Source of the DNA: Punica granatum
Lineage: Eukaryota; Streptophyta; Magnoliopsida; Myrtales; Lythraceae
Assembly (NCBI RefSeq): GCF_007655135.1
Contig: NC_045127.1
Span: 37,893,538-37,957,537 of the forward strand
Length of the DNA: 64,000 nucleotides
Reading direction: 5' to 3'
In this document: positions 1 to 10,418 of the stretch, piece after piece
Position numbering within the stretch: the stretch's first letter is position 1
Layout of the letters: each line of letters opens with the position of its first letter
Made by a program: the position numbers and the translations under genes
The notes under the pieces: generated by a model
Databases searched by the model: none
What the model was told of the DNA's origin: nothing
The model's input: only the letters and a program-made list of their open reading frames with translations

Positions 1-982
1 TGTGACAAAATGCTTCGTTGCTTGTCATCTGATTGTGATGCAATCTGAGTTCATCGAGTGCTATCCTGCAGATTTCTCATCGAATTGAGGCTGTAGTTCT
101 TGGCATAAGGCAGACATGCATTCGTCAGAGGAAGACACATTTCGGGGTTTACATCCTCATACCTGCATATAGAACCATGGGAGCTAACAATAGTTGTCAG
201 TCCTACCATACAGCCATAATGAAGATGTGTAAAGAGGTTTGAGTAATAATGCTTATGGGATTTGAACTTGATGACCATTTGAGGGGTGGCCGTGTCCCAC
301 AAGACTATGACTTGGAAAGAAAAGCTTTTTACAGAACAGGCATGACTCGTGGAATTTGCATAGAGGTAAAGGGAGGGATCTTTGGGATCCTCCAGATCAA
401 GGATACAACGATTCGACTGCATGTCGAAATGTGTCTCATGCTCGGAGAGTCAAGGAGAGTTTGCTCGCGTCGAAGACTGCAAAACCACTACTCGTTGTTG
501 CTTCACACTGAGTGTAGCTGTTCTTTCATGGTCGAGCTGCCAAAGGTCCCTTAACTTTTGCCTAGGCCGCAAGACGCGTGACGACCTAGCGGGGTCTTTT
601 ATTTGACATTTCTCTCATTTAGAGCTCATCTTTTGCTACGACCGCCTGATCGGTCTGATCGCACCTCTTGGTTCCTTTAACTTTTGCCTAGACCGCTCTT
701 TGCGGGTTTTCAGCCTAGCGAGGATTTTGTTTCATGCTCTCCTTTTGCCACGGTTCCCCTTTGCGGGATTTTAAACCGTGCCTTTCATTCCCTAATTTTT
801 GCCTAGGCTGCCTCAAAGAGGTTTTTAGCCTAGCGGAAAATTCATTTTTTTTCTCTCAAGAAAGTTATGAGATGAGAAAGAACATAATAAGGATGTACAG
901 GATTTACAGGATTTACAGAATTGCAGGCATAAGGAGTTGCGTGTGCATGTGCATTAGACAACAACAGAATGATAGAAAACTG
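1..982 (-). other. Element A 3' untranslated internal region
   Basis: No coding sequence is seen downstream of the integrase stop at 983. The section 541-870 contains a series of imperfect inverted repeats related to those in elements C, D and E. The rest (1-540) gives only short overlapping open frames without family resemblance. In Ogre elements a long non-coding stretch between pol and the 3' LTR is normal. Confidence 0.7.
541..870 (-). other. Hairpin array in element A 3' region
   Basis: At least four short stem-loops follow each other. Clear ones are 803-833 (CTAGGCT paired with AGCCTAG) and 749-780 (CACGGTT paired with AACCGTG on the minus strand). Each stem is followed on the minus strand by GCAAAA(G/A). 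Positionally equivalent stems in element C have different bases that still pair (CTAGGTCG/CGACCTAG; CACGACCG/CGGTCGTG). Function unknown; RNA stability, nuclear export or packaging are possible. Confidence 0.6.
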
Positions 983-2641
983 TCAAGGATAGTAGTTCTT
1001 GAGGGCATTGACATTGACTGAGAGCGCATTTTCGTTCCCATCCATGTCGTTAAGAATGATTGCTCCTCCATCGAATACTTCTTTACCAATGAAAGGTCTG
1101 TCGTACTTGTATGCGAATTTGCCCCTGGAATCTGGGGCAATGTGCAAGACCTTCCGCAAAACGAGATCGCCGGGGCTGAACTCGCGAAGACGGACTTTCT
1201 TGTTGAATGCTCGGGCCATTCTTTGCTGATAGCATCAAAGCGCTGTGAGCCGCTTCTCATCAATGATATTAAGCTGTTCGTAGCGCTGTTTTGCCCATTC
1301 AGCTTCCTTAAGCTTGGATTCGGCAAGAACCTTCATGGAAGGAATCTCCACTTCAACTGGAAGAACTACTTCCATGCCGAAGACCAAGAAATACAGGGTT
1401 GCCCCGAACGGGAGCATCTCTTGCTAGTCTTTATAATTCACCGTCATTTTTTCGATGATTTTCTTTATGTTCTTGTTCGCTACTCTACCGCACCATTCAT
1501 TTGAGGACGATATGGAGAGGAATTGCGATGCTGGATCTTGAACTGTATACAGAGCTCGTTGATGAGTTTGTTATTCAAGTTCTTGGCATTATTCGTGATG
1601 AGAGCTGTAGGGACCCCGTACCGTGCAATGATGTTACGTTTAAGGAAGCGTGCCACGGCATTTGCAGTGACCGATGCAAGGGTGATAGCTTCGATCCACT
1701 TGGTAAAGTAATCGATAGCTACTAGTATGAACAAATGTCCATTGGATACTTTGGGGTTGATAGGACCAATTATCCATGCCCCACATTAAAAAGGGCCATG
1801 GAGCTGCCATTGGATGCAGCTCGTTGGGCAATGCTCTAATTTGATTCGCGTAGACTTGGCACAAGTGATAGTGCCTAACATACTTGACGCAGTTTGTCTC
1901 CATGGTAGACCAGAAGTAACCCAATCGCATGAGCTTCTTTGCTAGCATTAGCCCATTCATGTGAGGTCTGCAGTTTCCTTCATGCACTTCTTCCATGAGG
2001 CGTTGTGCCTCATTTCCATCGACACACTGGAGTAGTGTGGCATTGAATGAACGGCGGTAGAGAGTCTCGCCACTCAGGAAAAAGTGTGTTGCAATGCGTC
2101 GGAGAGTCCTCCGGTCATGACGATTAGTGAACGTAGGGAATTGACCAGTTTGCAGTAAATGCTTGATGTCTGCATACCAAGGCTTGCCATCGACAGCCTC
2201 GATCATGTCGCAGTGGGTAGGGCCCTTGGCAATCTCAAACTCGAGGGGCTCGATGAGATTCTCCTTCGTAATGCTCACCATGGATGCGAGTGCATCGGCA
2301 AACTGGTTCTTCATGCGTTGTGTGTATGTAAACGAGATATTCTCGAAGTTCTCTGTCAACTCCTCGAGGTACTTGTGATACGGCACCAGCTTTGGATCCT
2401 TCGTCTTCCATTGCTTGAGCGTCTGAAAGATTGTGAGCATGGAATCGCCAAACACTTCTAGCTCCTTGACTTTGAGGTAGATTGCCACTTGCAGGCTGAG
2501 GATGCACGCTTCATATTCGGCTACGTTGTTAGTGCAGGGGAAATCAATCTTCGATGCAATAGGGAAATGATGCCCTTCAAGGAATATCAGCACTGCGCCG
2601 ATACCAGACTCGATGGAATTGACTGCACCGTCAAAGTACAT
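983..2641 (-). pseudogene. Element A pol, 3' half: archaeal-type RNase H and integrase (decayed)
   Basis: The first part, from 2641 down to about 2270, is an archaeal-type RNase H with the catalytic series visible: FDG, EYEA, GDS and FADA. It is followed by an integrase zinc finger (EVH, PHMNG, then a degraded C-x2-C in which Tyr replaces the first Cys context) around 2010-1850, and the integrase core starting at WGMD. A small deletion near 1775 shifts the frame just after this first catalytic Asp. In the continuing frame (1734-1480) the second catalytic Asp reads ITNN where ITDN is expected, so the active site is lost. The C-terminal part (1219-983) ends in YYP then a stop. In the family these domains remove RNA primers and insert the cDNA. 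Confidence 0.88.
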
Positions 2642-4378
2642 CTTCTACCTAGGACTCTCCTCCTCATCGTTCACTTGGAGGATCCCTTCGTCTGGAAAAT
2701 CAGAGTTGTTCGGTGTGTCATCATCGATCGAAAACTCGGCTAGGTGGTTTGCTATTGCTTGGCCCTTCACTGATGTGCACGACACATACTCGATGTCGTA
2801 CTCCATCAATTGACAACGCCATTTTGCTTTGTTCCTCATGGAGGACGGACTGTCAAGCAGATACTTCAGGGGATCCGTCTTTGATAGCAAGCGAATGGTA
2901 TGGCAGAGAGTGCACTGCCGGAGCCTTTGCATGACCCACACAAGTGCGCCACACATTTTCTCTATTTCAGAGTAGTTGGACTCCCTTTCAGTGAACTTTT
3001 TGCTTAAATAATAAATTGCACGCTCTGCATGTGTGGAATCGTCTTTTTGTCCTAACATGGAATCGCTGGATTATTGGCATACTGTCAGGTATAGAATGAG
3101 AGGACGATTCGGTGAAGGTGGGACCAACATCGGCGACTAAACCAGATATGCCTTGACTGTATCAAAAGCTTTCTGACACTCGTCATCCCCTTCGACCACT
3201 GCATTTTTGCGAAGTAGGCGGAAGAGTGGTTGGCATTTATCTGTCAAATTTGCAATGAAATGCGCGATGTAATTCAGTTGTCCTAAGAAGCTCCTTACTT
3301 CACGCACTATCGATGTAGGGGGCAGTTCCACGATCGCCTTGACTTTGTCGGGGTCGACCTCGATGCCCTTTTCACTAACTACAAACCCTAACAGTTTCCT
3401 TGACTTGACACAAAGGTGCACTTCGCCGGGTTGAGTCGGAGCTTGTACTTCTTGAGACGATCGAATAGTCGCTTGAGGTTGACCAGGTGATCTTCTCCTT
3501 CCTTGGACTTGGCAATCATGTCATCGACGTAGACCTTTATTACTTTATGCATCATGTCATGAAAGAGCGTGACCATCGCCCGCTGATAGGTTGCCCCGGC
3601 ATTTTTAAGACCGAAAGGCATGACTTTGTAGCAGAATGTGCCCCACATTGTAATGAATGTCGTTGTAATGAATGTCGTTTTGACTTTATCCTCCTCAGCC
3701 ATCTGAATTTGATTGTATCCAAAAAAGCCATCCATGAAGGAGAATTGTGTATGGCGTGCTGTATTGTCAACCAAGATGTCAATATGGGGCAGCGGGAAGT
3801 TATCCTTAAGACTGGCCTTATTAAGGAATCGATAGTCGATGCAGACTCTGACATTGCCGTTCTTCTTTTCTACTGGCACAATATTCGCTACCCGTTCGGA
3901 GTAGTTACACACCTCCAGGAATCTCGCATCTATCTGTTTGACAACCTTCTCCTTAATGTGAAGAAGAAGGTCAGCTCGTTGCCGCCATAGGTGTTGCCGT
4001 TTGGGCAGGAACTTCTCGGTGTCGAGCGGGAGGAAATGCTTCACAATTGAGGGGTCTAAGCCTAGCATGTTGATGTAAGATCAAGTAAAGACCTCCTGAT
4101 ACTCCGTTAGGAAATCGATCATTCGGGCATTCTATGTGAGATCTTGGCCCGTCCCGATCCTTAGGATGTGTTGTTCTTCTGTAGTGCCTATGTTGACCTC
4201 TTCGGTTGGCTCGACTGAGGTGAGTTGCTGGTTTTCGAGACAATGCAAACTCTCTTCTATTTCGGGCACACGACCGTCTTCGTCAAGTCCTTCCCCGAAG
4301 TATATGGGTAGGGATTTTCCGAGGTGTGTTTCGGATGAATTCGAATCGTTGCATCCGTGATTTGGATTCGATTGGAGC
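2642..4378 (-). pseudogene. Element A pol, 5' half: reverse transcriptase and degenerate first RNase H (decayed)
   Basis: The frame opens right after the intron acceptor (4379) and gives a linker, then RT: VPVEKK, VCIDYRFLN, FSFMDGFFGYNQ, MPFGLKNAGATYQ and the catalytic YVDD near 3530. A 15-bp tandem duplication (3650-3679) doubles TTFIT in front of MWGTFCY. Frameshifts occur near 3420 and between 3137 and 3058. The first RNase H (3058-2645) keeps the YLSKKFTERE..YSEIEK region but I do not see the usual N-terminal catalytic Asp; in Tat elements this RNase H is known to have decayed to a connection-like domain. Confidence 0.88.
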
Positions 4379-4564
4379 CTGGAAATGAAAGCGAATTGTT
4401 TTAAAATAAAAATGCTGGAAGTGAGTGCGAAAGAGAATTTAGACACAAAAATTCAAAAAGCATGCAGGGATTTTATTAACAAGCCATAACAAAAACCCTA
4501 TTCTGTCATGTGACTTATGGCGTTGCCGACATGCAGGTAGCATTATATACAAAGACCGTCTTAC
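4379..4564 (-). other. Element A intron between protease and RT
   Basis: On the minus strand the donor is gatgt|gtaaga (GT at 4564-4563) and the acceptor is tttccag|gctcc (AG at 4380-4379), 186 nt, rich in T before the acceptor. The same donor and acceptor contexts occur in element B. Splicing joins the protease frame to the RT frame, whereas unspliced RNA meets TAA inside the donor (GTG TAA G). An intron at this place is established for Ogre elements; exact borders here are inferred. Confidence 0.75.
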
Positions 4565-4581
4565 ACATCCGCAACCATGGC

Positions 4582-5936
4582 CTAGTAGAGGGGGACTGCG
4601 GTCCTGTTGGTAAGCTCTTCATCCTCCCGTGCAGGGCGGATATGAACCCCGAAAGATGTCTCCTCAGTGACGGCATATGTGGTTGGCAACGCCAAGAACA
4701 CTTCAACTACATCCAAAGAGGAGTCATTTGATTCAGTGGACGGGCTGTCGGAGGTGCCTCCCACAACCTGCGGTAGTGCGGGGAAAAACTGCGAAAGCGG
4801 TGGAACCGAAATGCCCCTAGAGAGCTTTCCGTAATGTGCAGCGAGACGCTGGAGATGCTTTCCACGACGAGCTTGCACGATCTCATGATAGGAGGGGTGA
4901 AAGCCGAGTCCCCTCCTATTACGATACTCCTCTACTTCAATTGGTCGGAGGATTCCCTGTGCACGTGCCCCGAGTCCAGTTCCGGGGACATACTCGTTCT
5001 TCAACAGAAGCTTCCTAATCATGCGATCGTCTGGGATGGACCGATTTCTCCGTAGTCTCGGATGACGGAGATTGTGTCAAAGGAATGAAATGGGAGATTC
5101 TGATCTTCCCTAATACTGATGTAAGGGACTGTTGTCTCCTTATAGACTACATAATCTTCTTCGCCGTTGACAGTGATGAGTTTGCCTTCGACAAAGAACT
5201 TCGGCTTCTGGTGCAGTGATGAAGGGACGGTGCCGGCGGCGTGGATCCATGGCCTCCTGAGCAAGAGGCTGAAAGCATTGGGTATCTCGAGGATCTGGAA
5301 GGTGACAGAGAACGAGCAAGGACCCACATCGATCAGGAGGTCGATTTCTCCATTCACTTCTCTCTTGAAGCCGTCAAGGGCTCGGACAATGGTCTTGCTT
5401 GCACGGATACGACTCATATCCACGTTCATCTGTTTCAACGTGGAGACTGGGCAAACATTAAGGGCGGAGCCGTTGTCGATCATGACTCGACCGACGACAT
5501 GATTGTTGCACTTGCAGACTATGTGCAATGCTCGCAAGTGTCCCTAACCTTCATATGGAAGTTCATCATCGACAAATGAGATCTGATTTAAGAAGATGAA
5601 ATTCACTGTCTCCTCGATCCTATCCGGTACAATATCCTTCAGGACTTGTGCAGCAGTGAGGACCTTCAGCAAAGCGTCACGATGCGGCTTGGAACTCAGA
5701 AGCAAAGCAAGGAGTGAAATGTGGGCCGGCGACTTGCCCATTTGCTCGACCACCTTGTATTCACTTGCTTTGATCACCTTCATAAAAACTTCGGCTTCTT
5801 GCTCGGTGACCTTCTTTACAGGGAATAGCACGGCTTCCGGAATGGCTGAGAATGCGGGAGCAGGAGCCTTCCCTTTGTTTGCAGGCTCTGGACACTGATA
5901 AACTCGTCCCGAACGCGTGATGCCCATCGCGCTCAT
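4582..5936 (-). pseudogene. Element A protease with G-patch tail (decayed)
   Basis: The aspartic protease motif reads VMIDNGSALN near 5460-5490, i.e. D-N-G instead of the usual D-S/T-G; the flap-side region includes SLLLRRPWIH. Upstream (5936-5544) lies a conserved linker with KVIKASEYKVVEQM. Downstream a glycine-rich block (YVPGTGLGA, RRGLGF; about 4990-4880) fits a G-patch, a nucleic-acid binding module. One frameshift lies near 5540 and another near 5020. The frame ends in TAG at 4582-4584; at the aligned codon element B has TCG, so this stop looks secondary. Confidence 0.85.
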
Positions 5937-5939
5937 CTC

Positions 5940-8170
5940 TTATTCTGTATTGGCAATCTCGCCCCCGTAATCCCAAGGAACTCGGCGGTCCTGATATGGT
6001 TCCTTTGCAAGAACCTTAATGAAAAACGAGGCATATGCGACTGCAATTTCCGCCGGAGCATAGTCGATGACGAATGGAACTGGAATTTCCTGGACATCGT
6101 CCTCCTCTCCGATAGCAGCTGTGCTAATCATGTTGATGGAGGGTCCTGAACTTGATCCATGATTAGGAAGAGGATTCGCTTGCACATTCAGTGGTTTCAC
6201 ATCATTGAAGGAGATCTGCTTTGCATTGATCATCTCCTGGATCTTGTTCCCAAGTCTCCAACAATTGTCCAGGGTGTGACTAGGTGCACCCTGATGAAAC
6301 TCACAGCGCAGATTTTGATTATGCACTATAGGATCAAAATTGGGACTAGGCACCTCTGTTCTGATCTTATTTCCTGCAAGGAGTTACCGTAATATGTGGG
6401 AGGGAGGAGCTGGTAGAGGCATGTACTGCTTGCATTGGTGTGGTTGAGCAACACTACCTCGTTGAGCTTGTGAAGCTGGAGCCCGTTGAGTCGGCTGAGG
6501 AGATCTTGAAGCCGGGACTCTGCTTTGTTGGACTTGAGCAAGGGCATACTGCTGTGGAGGTGGCGGATGGATAACAGTCGATGGGGCCGAAGGATAGGCC
6601 TGCTGCACTTGGTAGGGTTGCATATAATGCACGGGATGTGCATATGCCTGGGATGTTTGCGATGCAGGGGTGTAGTCCACCGAAATCGAGTGCGGAATTT
6701 GGTGTCCGGGGTTGACGGTGCTAACGGTCGCATTCTTGCCTTTCCTGGACGTTCCGACAGTCTGCTTCTTCGATGCTTCTCCGTCCTTCTTCCTCGATTT
6801 GCCATCAATCCTCCCCAACTTGACGTCCATGTCAAGCTTCTTCCCAGCTTCGATCAAGTCCGAGAAGGAGGAGGTATGAGCCAAGAGGTGTGAATAGTAT
6901 GCACCCCTGAGCATGGAGTGAAACAACTGAACTTGTTGTCATTTAGTAATCGGGGGAATGTGCTTCGCTGCTTTTCCCCTCCACTCCTTTGCATATGCTT
7001 CGAAGGTCTGACTCTCTCTCAACTCCATCATGCTGAGATCAAGGAGAGTAGGGGGTGTCTCCGTGCAGAATCGATACTGGTCGGGGAAGTTTTGAGAGAG
7101 ATCCGTCCAGGTGGGGATGTTGTCGGCTTTAAAAGTCATGAATCAATCTAGCGTTGATCCAGTAAGACTATCCTAGAAAGTCTGAATGATGAATTCCTCA
7201 TAATCCCAGTATGGCAGCATTTTACTTTGATAGTGGCAGAGATGATGCCGAGGGTCTCTGGTCCCGTCGTATCTCTTGAAGTCAGGAATCTTGATCTTAG
7301 GGGGCAGTCGCATGCCCAGAAAGAGATTCCAGTTGTGGTCGTAGTTAAAACGGGAACTACCTGCTTGGAGGGCTTTAATAGTCTCCTCTATTTTCTTCAG
7401 GCCTTCGCTCCTGCTTTCTCTCCATTTCAAGGAGAAAGTTTGTTGGTGGAGCTATAGGGGTTGCCTGAATAGGCGTGCCGGGTTCAAGGGGATGAATATT
7501 TAGTGGCGGTAGAGCTTGGTAGGAGAGGCCCATGTGAGGTTGTGAAGTTTGGAAAGGAAACGACTCAATAGTGTAAGCATGAGCCGAAGCGCTCATTGCT
7601 GTAGGGACTGTAAGTGGCAGCACAGTGTAAACAGGGGGTTGCATCGACATAGCTAGAGGCGGCAGGGCGTGCATAGCTGAGTCTGCCGACAGAAAAGCTG
7701 CAGGTGGTAATGGAACAGCCGTTGGAGCAGGTGGGAGAGGTAAAGGGTCCGTGACCGAATAGACCGCCGGTAAGTATGTCATTGCCGAAAAGGATATCTC
7801 TTCACTTTCTGAAACAAGAGTCGGAGGGACCGCTGGATTCGGATGCACCGTTGGCCCGTGCTCCGGGGGCGGAGTGTAGCTTGAGGAAGCCCGATTCTGG
7901 TCTCGAAGCAGAGCCATTAGTTCATTCATATTCGTAGCCATATTAGCTGCAAGATGATTGACCATTCCCTCGAGTGTCGCGATACACGCGGAGTCGCTGG
8001 AGTCGAAAGATGACTGTACTGTCGGTAGTGAGAGATGCACTGAAGGAGCGCCCGAATACCCCGATGGAATGCCTGTGGGCGTTGGGGGTGGTAAAGCTTG
8101 TAACGTAGGCGGTTGAGAATACATCGGAGTTGGTGGAATATCCTCTTCAGGCCTAGCGTGCTGTAAGTGC
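5940..8170 (-). pseudogene. Element A gag (decayed)
   Basis: Gag packages the element RNA. The N-terminal 250 residues (8124-7375) are proline-rich with the conserved LEGMVNHLAANM block, followed by the capsid-like region (HYQSKMLPYWDYEEF, SQNFPDQY, FEAYAKEWRGKAAKH, YYSHLLAHTSSFSDLIEAGKK). A zinc-knuckle-like C-x2-H, H, C motif (CEFHQGAPSHTLDNC) lies near 6310. Frame changes near 7430, 7150, 6930 and 6355 break it. The start codon seems lost; homology to B and D places the beginning near 8165. Confidence 0.87.
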
Positions 8171-8414
8171 AGTTGCTATTTCATCGGCTAGATTGTCAAG
8201 CAAATGATGTAAATGAATGAAATGTATGAGATGCATGAGTTTTAAAAACACTAATGCCATTACATCGATTTGATCCAAGTTCCATAATTTACAAAGACAG
8301 TCTGTTTGAAAGAAAGCAATATAAACATAAAATAGACACCCTATTACGCCCGATAACTGAGTGAGCGTTGCGTAGGTCCGAGCGGAGCAAAAAAGCGCTG
8401 CCAACTGCTAAAAC
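8171..8414 (-). other. Element A ORF1-gag spacer
   Basis: This 244-bp stretch has no gene. It aligns by eye with the spacer of element B (57110-57424), including a shared block around aatggcattagtgtttttaa on the minus strand. A TAG near its 3' end could be the acceptor matching the donor at the ORF1 start. Confidence 0.6.
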
Positions 8415-9895
8415 CTAAGGATGGGAGACCTTGCGCGCTTTTGCCCGCGTTCGGTCCAGCGTAGCGCTCAAACGCGCTATCTCCTGGTCTTGGTTCGCGA
8501 TGCGCGCGTGTGTCTGAGCTAGCTCTCTCTGAAGCTCTTTGTAATCTGCAAGCTCGGCACGAGTATCAACAAGCTCGCAGCGGAGTCGATCTCGCTCCTC
8601 TCTGATAGACTGTAACTCCTTATGCATGCCCCCTGAGCGGAGCTCTCGGCTTCTAAAGCAACTACAGAGGGAACTTGTGGAATTAGAGCTGTTTTGGGCC
8701 GATGAACGGGTACCAAGTCCTGTGAGTATAACTGAGCCACATAAGCCGAAGTGGCAGAGAAAGTTCATTCCTCGTCAGTGGGATGCTCCGGGAAGTAGAG
8801 ATTCTGCACGACGTGCGTGTCCTACAATCGTCGCATCTCTCGAACTCGCGAGAATCTCTCTGCTACTGAAGATGCTGAATCGGCCCACAGGATCTGATAC
8901 ACTAGACGGTCCGCCTCGGTGGGGATGTCTTGCAAGCCGCCGAGTTGTCTGATTACTGGGCTTCGAAATACGAGTGTGCTTCCCAAATGGCTGAGAAGGG
9001 GAGGTCCAATGATTTCTGGACATCCCGTGATCATAGGGCCGCCAGGGTTCCAGTAAGCAACCCATAAAAACTGTGTCGGTGTGAGCTCCTCCAAGAACTG
9101 TCTCCACTTTGAAAAGGTATGCTCAGGAGGATAAAACATCGGAAGCAGGCGTGCAATCAGAGAATGGTCGTCGGTGATGTAGAAATAGGGGTGCGATGAG
9201 CAGAACGGTCGAATGTGTGCGAGAAGCCAAATCTGCAGTAGATGCGGAGACCCTTTCATCTTGCCGCGTCGAACCTCTCTAACAAAGTCAAAAGACCGAA
9301 TGGTCTCGGCTAGTAAAGCTTGAAATAGCTATGGCCTTCAACCGCTAGAAGGACGACTTGGGCGAGTGCCCCGTCTATGAGATTTGAGGCGTGTGGAAAC
9401 AAGAGAGTCTCAAAGATCAGGAGGAGGAACCCAAGACAGGTGTAGCGCTGGTAGGATTCTACAGTGGGACGTAGTGCTCGAAGGTGTGTCCAATTCAGGA
9501 GCCATGTGATTCTAACACCGTGGTCCCATCCTTGGTGAAGCTCGTGCTGAACCTTTCGGTGGATATGCCTAAAAGGACGGAGAGTTGACTCTGAATTATA
9601 GCGAACTAATTGGGCACTAAAATGCCCTGTGTAGGCATGGGTCTCTGAATAAGTGCTGTATACTCTTCGACTGTAGGAGTTAGCTCGGTTCCCTAAAAGT
9701 TGAACACTGCGTGCTGGGGGTCCCAGAATTCAATGGCAGTCCTCAAAAAAGTCCAATCAATGGGGGACTCAGCAAGCATTAATACGTCCCCTATAATCAG
9801 GCGGATGAAGGCGCGATCAACTGGGCGGAGTGCTCTCCAAATGCGTGAGAGACTCGAGCCTAAGACAAGGAGTCGAACGATCCATTCTTACTTAA
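8415..9895 (-). pseudogene. Element A ORF1 (decayed; same protein as in element B)
   Basis: The minus-strand ATG at 9895-9893 matches the ORF1 start of element B and the stop at 8415 matches its end (SHP, stop). The stretch 9259-8822 reads LLQIWLLAH, FCSSHP, YFYITDDHS, FLWVAYWNPGGPMITGCPE, IRQLGGLQDIP, almost as in B, and the tail (8768-8415) is a charged coiled coil (REERDRLRCEL, ELAQTHARI). Several frameshifts separate the blocks. The function of Ogre ORF1 proteins is not established; from memory the fold resembles a transposon-associated plant domain (DUF7745 type). Confidence 0.8.
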
Positions 9896-10397
9896 ATGGA
9901 GAAGATGTTGGTTCAATGTTTAAAATCAAACCGATGCAATGTCCTAAATTGTTTGAAAATATACATGCAAGTGCTGAAAGATAAAACTATAATTGTTTTT
10001 TTACATATTACATCGCTCTCTGTAAAAAAGAAAGAAAAAAAACAGCAAAAGGCCCGCCTAAAAAAATGACTAAGGGCCGACTCAAAGACTCAACTTTGGG
10101 TCGGTTGACGGCATGAAGGCAATTTTGGTCCAGCATGACGGTCCATGTTTATGCATGAGGATCTTTGGGGCACGGTTCGGAGGCATAGTCGACTCGATCC
10201 GTTCCCTTACTTGGAACCTCTGACCAACCTAGCTTCCTATTTTGGCGTCCGTGGGATTTCGGACGAGGTACCTAGAACCCACTAGAATGATGCAATGCAA
10301 GTGCAGAAGAATAAATGTGCATAAAGTAACTGTGCTGAAAGCGACAAATGAACATGCAAGCAAACAAACGAGATCGAGCCCGAACCCACTAAGTATG
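9896..10397 (-). other. Element A untranslated leader
   Basis: Sequence between PBS and ORF1, homologous to the leaders in B (55011-55609) and C (33903-34465). It keeps the blocks around gtcatgctggacc and cccaaagttgagtctttgag. Compared with C and B a segment with the leader hairpin has been deleted after aaagatcctc. The ORF1 ATG is preceded by AGTAAGA, a possible splice donor (GT at 9901-9900). Confidence 0.75.
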
Positions 10398-10415
10398 TCC
10401 TCAGTGGAGTCGCCA
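10398..10415 (-). promoter_or_regulatory. Primer binding site of element A (tRNA-Arg)
   Basis: The minus strand reads TGGCGACTCCACTGAGGA, 3 nt after the LTR end. Plant tRNA-Arg(ACG) ends, as I recall it, in TCCCCAGCGGAGTCGCCA, so this is complementary with two mismatches. tRNA-Arg priming is typical for Ogre. Confidence 0.82.
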
Positions 10416-10418
10416 AGC

